A stretch of 64,000 nt of DNA from DATBGZ01 sp036557785 (GTDB lineage Bacteria; Actinomycetota; Actinomycetes; Mycobacteriales; Micromonosporaceae). The notes beneath the pieces were generated by a model. It ran no database searches and had not been told where the DNA came from. It was given only the letters and a program-made list of their open reading frames with translations. The DNA is taken from NCBI GenBank assembly GCA_036557785.1, contig DATBGZ010000089.1:1-64000 (forward strand), given 5' to 3'. This document shows, one piece after another, positions 48,646 to 56,704 of this stretch. The first letter of the stretch is position 1. Each line of letters begins with the position of its first letter. A program made the translations under genes and the position numbers.

Positions 48646-48963
48646 TCAGGCTTGGCCGGCCTTGCGACGGCGCTCGTCGAAGTCGCGCTTGCGTTGTGGG
48701 TACCCCGTCAGCGCCACGTCATAGACCGGGATGCCCATGCGGTGGCCCCACGTCCGGGCGGCTTGGGGGCTGGGAACCCGACGGCGAGTCCACTCTCCAT
48801 CGTGGGCGATGAGCATGACCGTGACGTCGGTGACCGTGGTCTTGGGCTCGAGGTACGCCTCGACTCCCTGCCGGTTGGCGATGAACTGCTCCAGGTGCGC
48901 GAAGTCGTCCTGGGCGGTCAGGCGGCCCGCTGGGGTGGCGGAGCGACGACGGAACCAGGCCAC
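48646..48963 (-). CDS. Conserved hypothetical protein
   Basis: A 105-residue basic protein starting MAWFRRRSATPAGRLTAQDD. It continues FAHLEQFIANRQGVEAYLEP, a beta-rich DVTVMLIAHDGEWTRRRVPS and a segment WGHRMGIPVYDVALTGYPQRKRDFDERRR. GTG 48963 has GAGGAGG upstream and begins the conserved-looking sequence; longer frames add unrelated residues. I recall similar short proteins near pepA and lpd in related genomes, without known function. It is divergent from lpd and converges with pepA. Confidence 0.72.
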   Translation of the reverse strand: MAWFRRRSATPAGRLTAQDDFAHLEQFIANRQGVEAYLEPKTTVTDVTVMLIAHDGEWTRRRVPSPQAARTWGHRMGIPVYDVALTGYPQRKRDFDERRRKAGQA

Positions 48964-49211
48964 GGGACCCTCCTCAACACCCAGTACGCCGACTGCGACG
49001 TGCGGCCATCGCCCGACCACGGTACGCGAGCAGGGCGCGGCTGACACGCCCCGACAGCCTCGGGGGTGTCGGTATCAGCGCTCCGTCTGGCCCCGGCGGT
49101 GTTCCGGGGCTCACGTCGCAACGGGGCACAACGGGTGACAAGATGGCGAAGCAAGCTTCTGTGGTGGGTCTGGATGCCACCGTCCGCGCTCAAGACAACT
49201 GGAGAGCAGCC

Positions 49212-50624
49212 ATGTCTGACGGCCAGCAGCAGTTCGATGTCGTGGTGTTGGGAGGCGGCAGCGGTGGGTACGCGACCGCGCTGCGGGCCGCTCAACTGAA
49301 CCTGTCGGTGGCATTGGTCGAGCAGGACAAGCTCGGCGGCACGTGCCTGCACCGCGGCTGCATCCCGACCAAGGCCCTGCTGCACGCGGCCGAGATCGCC
49401 GACCAGACACGCGAGTCGGAGCAGTTCGGCATCCGGGCGCAGCTTCAGGGCATCGACATGGCCGGAATCAACACGTACAAGGATGGCGTCGTCTCCCGCC
49501 TCTACAAGGGACTGCAGGGGCTCGTCAGCGCTGCGAAGATCACGTATGTGTCGGGCAGCGGCCGGGTCGTGGGCCCCCGCACGGTCGAGGTCGCGGGTCA
49601 GCGCTACGCCGGCGCGAACCTGGTGCTCGCCACCGGCTCGTACTCCCGGACGCTGCCGGGGCTGGAGATCGACGGCGCACGGGTGGTGACCTCCGAGCAC
49701 GCGCTGACCATGGACCGTGTGCCGCGCTCGGTGGTGGTGCTCGGCGGCGGCGTGATCGGGGTGGAGTTCGCCAGCGTATGGCGTTCCTTCGGGGCCCAGG
49801 TCACGATCGTCGAGGCGCTGCCCCGGCTGGTCGCGGCCGAGGACGAGGAGTCGAGCAAGGCGCTGGAGCGGGCGTTCCGCAAGCGCGGCATCGAGGTCAA
49901 GGTCGGCAAGCCGTTCGAGAAGGTGGAGCACACCGTGGACGGCGTGCGGGTGACCATCGCCGGCGGTGAGACGATCGATGCCGAGCTGCTGCTGGTCGCG
50001 GTCGGGCGCGGGCCGGTGACGGGGAACCTCGGCTACGAGGAGCAGGGCATCGCCATGGATCGTGGCTTCGTGCTCGCCGACGAGCGCCTCCGTACGAACC
50101 AGCCCGGCGTCTTCGCCGTAGGCGACATCGTCCCGGGGCTGCAACTGGCCCATCGCGGCTTCGCCCAGGGCATCTTCGTGGCCGAGGAGATCGCGGGACT
50201 CTCGCCGCGGCCCATCGACGAGACCGGCATCCCTCGGGTCACCTACTCCGACCCCGAGATCGCATCGATGGGTTTGACGGAGGCGAAGGCGAAGGAGCAG
50301 TACGGCGCCGACAAGGTGAGGACCTACACCTACAACCTCGGTGGCAACGGACGCAGCCAGATCCTCAAGACCGCAGGCTTCGTGAAGGTCGTGAGCCTGT
50401 CCGGCGCGGGCGCGGGGGGCACCGGCTCAGACGGGCCCGTCGTGGGCGTGCACATGGTCGGTGCGCGCGTCGGCGAGCTCGTCGGGGAAGCGCAACTCAT
50501 CTACAACTGGGAGGCGTACCCTGCGGAGGTGGCGCAGCTGGTGCATGCCCATCCCACGCAGTCCGAGGCGATCGGCGAGGCGCACCTGGCGCTGGCCGGC
50601 AAGCCGCTGCATACCCATGCCTGA
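49212..50624 (+). CDS. lpdA: Dihydrolipoyl dehydrogenase (E3)
   Basis: A 470-residue flavoprotein disulfide reductase. FAD site VVVLGGGSGGYATALRAAQ, redox pair C45/C50 in GGTCLHRGCIPTKALLHA, NAD site VVVLGGGVIGVEFASVW and the catalytic His-Glu region in HAHPTQSEAIGEAHL are all intact. It reoxidises lipoyl groups of the 2-oxoacid dehydrogenase complexes and the glycine cleavage system. ATG 49212 has GGAG seven bases upstream; earlier codons in frame lack homology. The E2 gene follows after 99 bp, and gcvT is nearby, so the region groups lipoyl-dependent functions. Confidence 0.96.
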   Translation: MSDGQQQFDVVVLGGGSGGYATALRAAQLNLSVALVEQDKLGGTCLHRGCIPTKALLHAAEIADQTRESEQFGIRAQLQGIDMAGINTYKDGVVSRLYKGLQGLVSAAKITYVSGSGRVVGPRTVEVAGQRYAGANLVLATGSYSRTLPGLEIDGARVVTSEHALTMDRVPRSVVVLGGGVIGVEFASVWRSFGAQVTIVEALPRLVAAEDEESSKALERAFRKRGIEVKVGKPFEKVEHTVDGVRVTIAGGETIDAELLLVAVGRGPVTGNLGYEEQGIAMDRGFVLADERLRTNQPGVFAVGDIVPGLQLAHRGFAQGIFVAEEIAGLSPRPIDETGIPRVTYSDPEIASMGLTEAKAKEQYGADKVRTYTYNLGGNGRSQILKTAGFVKVVSLSGAGAGGTGSDGPVVGVHMVGARVGELVGEAQLIYNWEAYPAEVAQLVHAHPTQSEAIGEAHLALAGKPLHTHA

Positions 50625-50723
50625 ACCGGTGAGGGAACTTGCGCGGCACTCCGCGTTCGTCAAGACTGAACGTTTATAGCTACTGAACGCCAGACGGGAC
50701 CGTCCACGAAGGAGTCAGTTCAC

Positions 50724-52424
50724 ATGCCGGTATCGGTCACCATGCCCCGGCTCGGCGAGAGCGTCACCGAAGGGACGGTCACCCGGTGGCTCAAGCAGGA
50801 GGGCGACCACGTCGAGGCCGATGAGCCCCTGCTGGAGGTGTCGACCGACAAGGTGGACACCGAGATCCCCTCTCCGGCGTCGGGCGTGCTGTCGCGCATC
50901 GTCGTGCGAGAGGACGAGACGGTCGCGGTCGGCGCCGAGCTCGCGGTGATCGCTGGCGAGGGCGAGTCGGTGCAGGCGCCGAGTCAGGCACCGGCCGCCC
51001 AGGCCGAGGCGACCCCGGCCGCGCAGCCGGCGCCCGCACCGCAACCCGCCCCCACGCCGGCCCCCGCCCCCGCCCCAGCGACGGCCCCAGCGACGGCCAA
51101 CGGAAGCGGACCCGCCACCGCGGTGAAGATGCCCGCGCTGGGCGAGTCGGTGACCGAGGGTACGGTGACCCGCTGGCTGAAGAAGGTCGGCGACTCCGTG
51201 GCCGCCGATGAGCCGCTGCTCGAGGTCTCGACCGACAAGGTGGACACCGAGATCCCGTCTCCGGTCTCGGGTGTCGTCTTGGAGATCAAGGCGGCGCAGG
51301 ATGCGACCGTCCCGGTCGGCGCCGAGCTCGCGATCATCGGCACGCCCGGTGCCGCCGCACCCGCCCCGCCGGCTCCTCCCGCTCCCGCAACGGCCGCCGC
51401 GCCCGCCGCGGCCCCGGCGCCACCCCCGCCTGCCCCCGCCCCCGCACCGACGTCTCGACCCCACCCCGCTGCCGCGGGTGGCGACGGCGAGAGCAACGGA
51501 TACGTGACACCACTGGTCCGCAAGCTCGCCGGTGACCTCGGCGTGGACCTCGGTTCGCTGGTCGGCACCGGGGTCGGCGGCCGGATCCGCCGCCAGGACG
51601 TGCTCGATGCGGCGGCCCGCGCGACAGCCGCCAAGGCCGCCGCCCAGCAGCCCGCTGGTCAGGCTCCCGCGCCCGCCGCTCCCGCCGCGGCGCCGGCGCC
51701 GAGCGAGCTGCGCGGCCGCACCGAGAAGATGTCACGACTGCGCGCGGTGATCGCCAAGCGGATGGTCGAGTCCCTGCAGGTCTCGGCGCAGCTGACCACC
51801 GTGGTCGAGGTCGATGTCACCCGCATTGCGAAGCTGCGCGACCAGGTGAAGGCCGACTTCCAGGCCCGCCAGGGGGTCAAGCTGTCGTTCCTGCCGTTCT
51901 TCGCGCTCGCCACGGTCGAGGCACTGCGGCGCCACGCGGTGCTCAACGCGTCGATCAACGCCGACGAGGGGACGGTCACCTACCACGACGCCGAGCACCT
52001 GGGCATCGCGGTGGACACCGAACGCGGACTGGTCGTGCCGGTCATCCGCAACGCGGGCGACCTCAACCTCGCCGGCCTCGCCAAGCGCATCGCCGACCTC
52101 GCCGAGCGGACCCGGACGAACAAGATCAGTCCCGACGAGCTCTCCGGCGGCACGTTCACGGTGACCAATACCGGCAGTCGCGGTGCGCTCTTCGACACGC
52201 CGATCATCAACCAGCCGCAGGTCGGCATCCTTGGTACCGGCTCGGTCGTGCGCCGGGCGGTGGTGCTGCAGGACCCCGACCTCGGCGAGATCGTCGCGCC
52301 GCGCTCGATCCTCTACCTGGCACTCTCGTACGACCACCGCCTCGTCGACGGCGCCGACGCGGCCCGCTTCCTCACCACGATCAAGGAGCGACTCGAGGCC
52401 GGCGCCTTCGAGAGCGAGTTCTGA
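50724..52424 (+). CDS. sucB: 2-oxoacid dehydrogenase E2 component (SucB/DlaT-like dihydrolipoyl acyltransferase)
   Basis: A 566-residue E2 with two lipoyl domains (lipoylated Lys43 and Lys172, both in STDKVDTE), long Ala/Pro linkers, a peripheral subunit-binding domain (YVTPLVRKLAGDLGVDLGSL) and an acyltransferase domain ending in the active-site SYDHRLVDGADAARFL. In actinobacteria this protein serves the pyruvate or shared oxoacid complexes (Rv2215, DlaT). It transfers the acyl group to CoA. The leader has an AT-rich TTTATAGC and a GAAGGAG site before ATG. Succinyl versus acetyl specificity cannot be read from the sequence. Confidence 0.95.
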   Translation: MPVSVTMPRLGESVTEGTVTRWLKQEGDHVEADEPLLEVSTDKVDTEIPSPASGVLSRIVVREDETVAVGAELAVIAGEGESVQAPSQAPAAQAEATPAAQPAPAPQPAPTPAPAPAPATAPATANGSGPATAVKMPALGESVTEGTVTRWLKKVGDSVAADEPLLEVSTDKVDTEIPSPVSGVVLEIKAAQDATVPVGAELAIIGTPGAAAPAPPAPPAPATAAAPAAAPAPPPPAPAPAPTSRPHPAAAGGDGESNGYVTPLVRKLAGDLGVDLGSLVGTGVGGRIRRQDVLDAAARATAAKAAAQQPAGQAPAPAAPAAAPAPSELRGRTEKMSRLRAVIAKRMVESLQVSAQLTTVVEVDVTRIAKLRDQVKADFQARQGVKLSFLPFFALATVEALRRHAVLNASINADEGTVTYHDAEHLGIAVDTERGLVVPVIRNAGDLNLAGLAKRIADLAERTRTNKISPDELSGGTFTVTNTGSRGALFDTPIINQPQVGILGTGSVVRRAVVLQDPDLGEIVAPRSILYLALSYDHRLVDGADAARFLTTIKERLEAGAFESEF

Positions 52425-52449
52425 GCACATCCCCACACGGGAGGCCGCC

Positions 52450-53343
52450 ATGCGGGTCGTGATGGCGGGGTCGTCGGGGTTCCTCGGCTCGCACCTGCGG
52501 GCCAACCTCGCTGCCGACGGTCACGAGGTCATCCGGCTCGTCCGGCGTGCCCCGGCCGCGGCCGACGAGCGCCGCTGGGACCCCGGTACGGCGTTGGACC
52601 CCGAACTCCTCGCCGGAGCCGAGGTCGTGGTGAACCTCGCGGGTGCGGGGGTCGAGGACAAGCGATGGTCACCGGCCTACCGGCGGGTGCTCGTGGAGAG
52701 TCGGGTGCAGCCCACCAGGACGATCGCCACCGCGCTCGCCGCGCTGTCAGAGCCGGCCCGGCCGCGGCTGCTGCTGAACGCCTCGGCGGTCGGGTTCTAC
52801 GGCAACGCCGGGGACACCACGGTTGACGAGACCTCGCCCGCGGGGCTCGGCTTCTTCCCAGACGCGTGCCGGGACTGGGAGGCGGCGACCGGACCCGCCG
52901 CCGACGCGGGCGTACGGGTCGTCCTGCTGCGCACGGGACTGGTGCTCGGCCACGGCGGCCTGCTGCGCCCGCTCGCGCTGACCACACGGCTGTTCCTCGG
53001 CGGCCCGCTCGGCAGCGGCCGGCAGTGGATGCCGTGGATCTCGATGACCGACTGGCTCGGTGCGGTCCGGTTCGTCATCGGTCGAGCCGACATCGCCGGA
53101 CCGGTGAACGTGGTCGGTCCGGATCCGGTGCGCAACAAGGACTTCAGCCGTGCTCTCGGCCGGGTGCTGCACCGGCCCACGCCCTGGCCGGTGCCGCGGC
53201 TCGCGCTGCGTATCGTGCTCGGCGAGTTCGCCGACGAGGCGCTGGTCTCGCAGCGGGTGCTGCCGGGCGTGCTCGCCGCCGCGGGCTACGCCTTCCAGCA
53301 CACCGACGTGACCTCCGCCCTGCACGCCGCCCTCGCCGCCTGA
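52450..53343 (+). CDS. TIGR01777-family epimerase
   Basis: A 297-residue short-chain dehydrogenase-like protein. The nucleotide loop is VVMAGSSGFLGSHL. AGAEVVVNLAGAGVEDKRWS and LNASAVGFYGN are the family marks, and the C-terminal DUF1731 part has ADEALVSQRVLPGVLAAAGY. Members resemble cell-division inhibitor SulA of cyanobacteria and plant proteins; the substrate is unknown. ATG 52450 has GGAGG five bases upstream and follows sucB after 25 bp, so the two are co-transcribed. Rv2216 follows dlaT in M. tuberculosis in the same way. Confidence 0.9.
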   Translation: MRVVMAGSSGFLGSHLRANLAADGHEVIRLVRRAPAAADERRWDPGTALDPELLAGAEVVVNLAGAGVEDKRWSPAYRRVLVESRVQPTRTIATALAALSEPARPRLLLNASAVGFYGNAGDTTVDETSPAGLGFFPDACRDWEAATGPAADAGVRVVLLRTGLVLGHGGLLRPLALTTRLFLGGPLGSGRQWMPWISMTDWLGAVRFVIGRADIAGPVNVVGPDPVRNKDFSRALGRVLHRPTPWPVPRLALRIVLGEFADEALVSQRVLPGVLAAAGYAFQHTDVTSALHAALAA

Positions 53344-53468
53344 CGGGCGACCGCTCCGCCCTCAACGCCCCCTGGGTCGACCGGCGGCGCTGGATAACGC
53401 CTCGTGCCGGCCACCGCGTCGTGCGAGACTGCGCACGTCAACGTTGGACCGAGTCAGCAGGAGCAGAC

Positions 53469-53573
53469 ATGCGAGCAACCACCACATCCATCCAGTTCGT
53501 GACTTCGATCTGTTGGAGAGGTGTGGCGGTTGCCGCGACGAACACTGAACCTGGGGATTCTCGCGCATGTTGA
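53469..53573 (+). CDS. Small ORF overlapping the start of the ribosomal protection gene (possible leader peptide)
   Basis: A 34-codon frame starts at ATG 53469 behind AGGAG (53459-53463, five-base spacing) and ends at TGA 53573, 53 bp inside the tetracycline-type gene in another frame. The peptide begins MRATTTSIQFVTSICWRG. The ribosome site is better than that of the main gene. Leader peptides control some ribosomal-protection and methylase genes, so a regulatory role is plausible. It may also be chance. Confidence 0.4.
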   Translation: MRATTTSIQFVTSICWRGVAVAATNTEPGDSRAC

Positions 53574-55527
53574 CGCGGGAAAGACAACGCTGACCGAACG
53601 CCTGCTCTACCAGGCCGGGATCATCGACGCCGTCGGCAGCGTCGACGAGGGGACGACCCGTACGGACACCCTGGAGCTGGAGCGGGCGCGCGGCATCACG
53701 ATCAAGGCGGCCGTCGTCTCCTTCGACATCGATGACGTGACGGTCAACCTCATCGATACTCCCGGACACCCCGACTTCATCGCGGAGGTCGACCGGGTGC
53801 TGAGCCTGCTCGATGGCGCGGTGCTCGTGCTCTCCGCGGTCGAGGGGGTCCAGCCACAGAGCCGGGTACTCATGCGAGCGCTGGGCCGGCTGCAGGTACC
53901 CACGATGCTCTTCGTCAACAAGATCGACCGCGCCGGCGCCGACGCCGATCGGGTGCTCGCCGCGATGGGCCGGCGGCTGAGCGCGGCGGCCCTGCCCATG
54001 GGCACCGTCGTGTCGGCGGGCACGCGGGCGGCGCAGTTCCTGCCGTACCAGGCGGAAGACCCCGCCTTCCGGGCGAGCCTGATCGAGCGGCTCAGCGAGC
54101 GGGACGACGCTCTGCTCGCCGCCTACGTCAGCGACGAGGACGGCGTGAGCGCGGCACGCCTGCGGCGGGGGCTGGCCAGGCAGGCCCGGCGGGCCCAGGT
54201 GCATCCCGTCCTGTTCGGCTCCGCGGTCACCGGCGCCGGCGTGACCGAGCTGATGGCCGGGCTCGTGCAGTTGCTCCCGACCCGGGCGGCGGATCCGTCT
54301 GCCGAGGCTTCTGGTCGCATCTTCAAGATCGAGCGCGGCGCCGGTGGGGAGAAGCTCGCCTATGTTCGCATGTTCGCCGGGACGGTCCGGGCCCGGCAGC
54401 GGCTGCGCATCCACGGCCCCGATGGGGAGCTCATCGCCGGCAAGCCGACGGCGATCCGCGTCTCGTGCCGCGGTGGCTGGGATGCCCGCACCGCGGTGCG
54501 CGGGGGTGAGATCGCCAAGCTGTGGGGCCTTCCCGGCGTCCGCATCGGCGACGTCATCGGCGTCACGCGTGACCTGGTCACGACCCTGCCGCCGCCGACC
54601 ATGCAGACGGTCGTCGCACCCGTGCGGGCCCGCGACGACGGGGCCCTGCGCGCGGCCCTGGCCCGGCTCGCCGAACAGGACCCGCTCATCAATGTCCGAG
54701 CCGACGACACCGGACGCGAGGTCAGCGTCTGTCTCTACGGCGAGGTGCAGAAGGAGGTCATCGAAGCCACGCTCGCTGCCGACTTCGGCATCGCGGTGAC
54801 GTTCCGCCAGACCACCACCATCTGCGTCGAACGCCCTGCTCGCTCCGGCGAGGCGGTGGAGATCCTCAATGGCGACGACAATCCGTTCCAGGCCACGATC
54901 GGGCTCCGGATCCGGCCCCTGCCACCCGGGTCAGGCATCGCCTTCCTGACGGCCGTCGCCCCGGCGACCATGCCGCTGCACATCTACAAGAACGCCGAGA
55001 ATTTCACCGCGGCCATGGGTTCCTACGTCCGCGACGCCCTGCATGAGGGGCGCTACGGGTGGCAGGTCACGGACTGCGACATCACGTTGTTCCACTGTGG
55101 ATACTGCGTCGCGGATGGCCCGCCATCGCGACGTGGCCCGGACAGTACCGCGGCCGACTTCCGCGGCCTCACGCCGATCGTGGTGGCGCGGGCGCTCGAG
55201 GACGCCGGAACCGTGGTCTGCGAGCCGAACCTGCGGGCAAGCCTCGAGGTTCCGGTGTGGTCGATCAGCGGCGTGACGAACGCTCTCGGCCGGTTGGGCG
55301 CGGTGGTGCGGGCGCAGTCGGTGCGGGAAGACCTCGCCACCATCGAGGCGGGGATGCCGGCGGCGCGGCTGCACCGGCTTCAAGTGCAGCTCGCGGCCCT
55401 GACCGCAGGCGACGGGGTCGTGGAGTCCACATTCGACGGTTACCGTCCCGTACCGGGAGAGCCGCCGGTACGGCCCCGCGCCGACCGGCCGGTTCCGCGC
55501 TCCGTGGGTCCCCATTCCCACCCGTGA
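53521..55527 (+). CDS. Tet(M)/Otr(A)-type ribosomal protection GTPase
   Basis: A 668-residue EF-G-like translational GTPase. G1 AHVDAGKTT (15-23), the switch RGITIKAA (57-64), G3 DTPGHPDF (79-86) and G4 NKID (133-136) are intact. Domains II to V follow, with the late motif ESTFDGYRPVPGE typical of Tet/Otr proteins rather than EF-G. Such proteins remove tetracyclines from the ribosome and are common in soil actinobacteria as intrinsic or self-resistance determinants. GTG 53521 gives the usual short lead before LNLGILAHVDAGKTT; the ribosome site is poor and a TTG at 53530 is possible. No tetracycline biosynthesis gene is in the window, so resistance should be tested rather than assumed. Confidence 0.87.
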   Translation: MWRLPRRTLNLGILAHVDAGKTTLTERLLYQAGIIDAVGSVDEGTTRTDTLELERARGITIKAAVVSFDIDDVTVNLIDTPGHPDFIAEVDRVLSLLDGAVLVLSAVEGVQPQSRVLMRALGRLQVPTMLFVNKIDRAGADADRVLAAMGRRLSAAALPMGTVVSAGTRAAQFLPYQAEDPAFRASLIERLSERDDALLAAYVSDEDGVSAARLRRGLARQARRAQVHPVLFGSAVTGAGVTELMAGLVQLLPTRAADPSAEASGRIFKIERGAGGEKLAYVRMFAGTVRARQRLRIHGPDGELIAGKPTAIRVSCRGGWDARTAVRGGEIAKLWGLPGVRIGDVIGVTRDLVTTLPPPTMQTVVAPVRARDDGALRAALARLAEQDPLINVRADDTGREVSVCLYGEVQKEVIEATLAADFGIAVTFRQTTTICVERPARSGEAVEILNGDDNPFQATIGLRIRPLPPGSGIAFLTAVAPATMPLHIYKNAENFTAAMGSYVRDALHEGRYGWQVTDCDITLFHCGYCVADGPPSRRGPDSTAADFRGLTPIVVARALEDAGTVVCEPNLRASLEVPVWSISGVTNALGRLGAVVRAQSVREDLATIEAGMPAARLHRLQVQLAALTAGDGVVESTFDGYRPVPGEPPVRPRADRPVPRSVGPHSHP

Positions 55528-55602
55528 GCTGGCCCGGGCCTTCACGATCGGTGGGAATAGGCTCGTCCCGGTAGGCAGGTCTCCGGTGACAGGAGGATCA
55601 CG

Positions 55603-56640
55603 GTGCCAGCGCCCTCGCAGCCGCTGCGGAAGCTGGGCTTTCTCACCATCGGGCTCTTCGACGAAGCGGACCCGGCGGCCGGCCATGAGTCGACCCTCCA
55701 GATCATCCAACTCGGCGAACGGCTCGGCTTCGACAGCGCCTGGGTACGCCATCGACACCTGCAGTTCGGCATCTCCTCGCCGATCGCGGTGCTCGCCGCG
55801 GCGAGCCAGCGCACGAGCCGCATCGAGCTCGGCACCGCGGTGACGCCGCTGGGCTGGGAGAATCCCCTACGCCTCGCCGAAGATCTGGCCACAGTGGACA
55901 TTCTCTCGGCCGGCCGGCTCAATCCAGGAGTCAGCGTCGGCGCACCGATGCACTGGGACGACGTGCGGCAGGCGCTGTACCCGGACACCGCCGACCGCGA
56001 GGACTTCAGCTACCAGCGGGTGCGGCGGCTGCTCGACTTCGTCCGCGGCGAGAAGGCCACACAGTTCAGCGGCGCCGAGGGGTTCGAGGTCTTCTCCGAG
56101 CGGGTGCAGCCACACTCCCCCGGCCTGGGCAGCCGGCTGTGGTACGGAGGTGCCAGCCTGCGCTCGGCGCAGTGGGCCGGCGAGAACGCGATGAACTTCC
56201 TCACCAGCAGTGTCGTGTCGATCGAGGAGAGCTCCGCGCAGACTGCTGGTACCGACTTCGCGCAGATCCAGCTCTCCCACGTCCGTGGCTTCCGCGCCCA
56301 GCACCCCGACGGCGAGCGTGCCCGCGTCTGCCAGGGGCTGGTGGTCATCCCGACCGACACGGCCACGGCAGAACAGCGCGCGAAGTACGCCGAGTACGCC
56401 GCGAACCGACTCCCGCGCACCACGACCCCCCAGGGCCCGCGGCGCCTGCTGTTCTCCCCGGATTACGTTGGCACGTCCGATCAGCTCACGGAGCGTCTCT
56501 ACGCGCATGCGGCGTTCCAGGAGGTCGACGAGGTCGCGTTCGCCCTACCGTTCACGTTCGAGCACGACGACTACGTGCAGATCCTCACCGATATGGCCAC
56601 GACGCTCGGCCCCGCCCTCGGTTGGCGCCCAGCGGCCTGA
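55603..56640 (+). CDS. LLM-class flavin-dependent oxidoreductase
   Basis: A 345-residue luciferase-like TIM barrel. LGFLTIGLFDEADPAAG is the first strand, GFDSAWVRHRHLQFGISSPI the early substrate loop, and VDILSAGRLNPGVSVG the conserved middle strand. Members use FMN or coenzyme F420. Its C-terminal region (VDEVAFALPFTFEHDDYVQIL) is typical for the FMN-type LLM group. GTG 55603 has AGGAGG six bases upstream. It stands alone between the ribosomal protection gene and a strong bidirectional terminator. The substrate is unknown. Confidence 0.9.
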   Translation: MPAPSQPLRKLGFLTIGLFDEADPAAGHESTLQIIQLGERLGFDSAWVRHRHLQFGISSPIAVLAAASQRTSRIELGTAVTPLGWENPLRLAEDLATVDILSAGRLNPGVSVGAPMHWDDVRQALYPDTADREDFSYQRVRRLLDFVRGEKATQFSGAEGFEVFSERVQPHSPGLGSRLWYGGASLRSAQWAGENAMNFLTSSVVSIEESSAQTAGTDFAQIQLSHVRGFRAQHPDGERARVCQGLVVIPTDTATAEQRAKYAEYAANRLPRTTTPQGPRRLLFSPDYVGTSDQLTERLYAHAAFQEVDEVAFALPFTFEHDDYVQILTDMATTLGPALGWRPAA

Positions 56641-56665
56641 ACCACTCGGCGCCAGAAGGCCCGAG

Positions 56666-56699
56666 CCGGCGCCCCGCGGCCGAAGCCGCGGGGCGCCGG
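56666..56699. terminator. Strong bidirectional hairpin terminator
   Basis: A perfect 15-bp stem ccggcgccccgcggc / gccgcggggcgccgg with a CGAA loop lies between two convergent genes, 26 bp after the LLM stop and 6 bp past the xylanase stop. Confidence 0.8.
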
Positions 56700-56704
56700 T
56701 GCGA

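Noticed and set aside
1174..50702. Shared 16-mer acgccagacgggaccg in two upstream regions (1174-1189 and 50687-50702)
   Set aside because: A single 16-base match between two places is near chance expectation for 64 kb of GC-rich DNA, and the flanks do not match.
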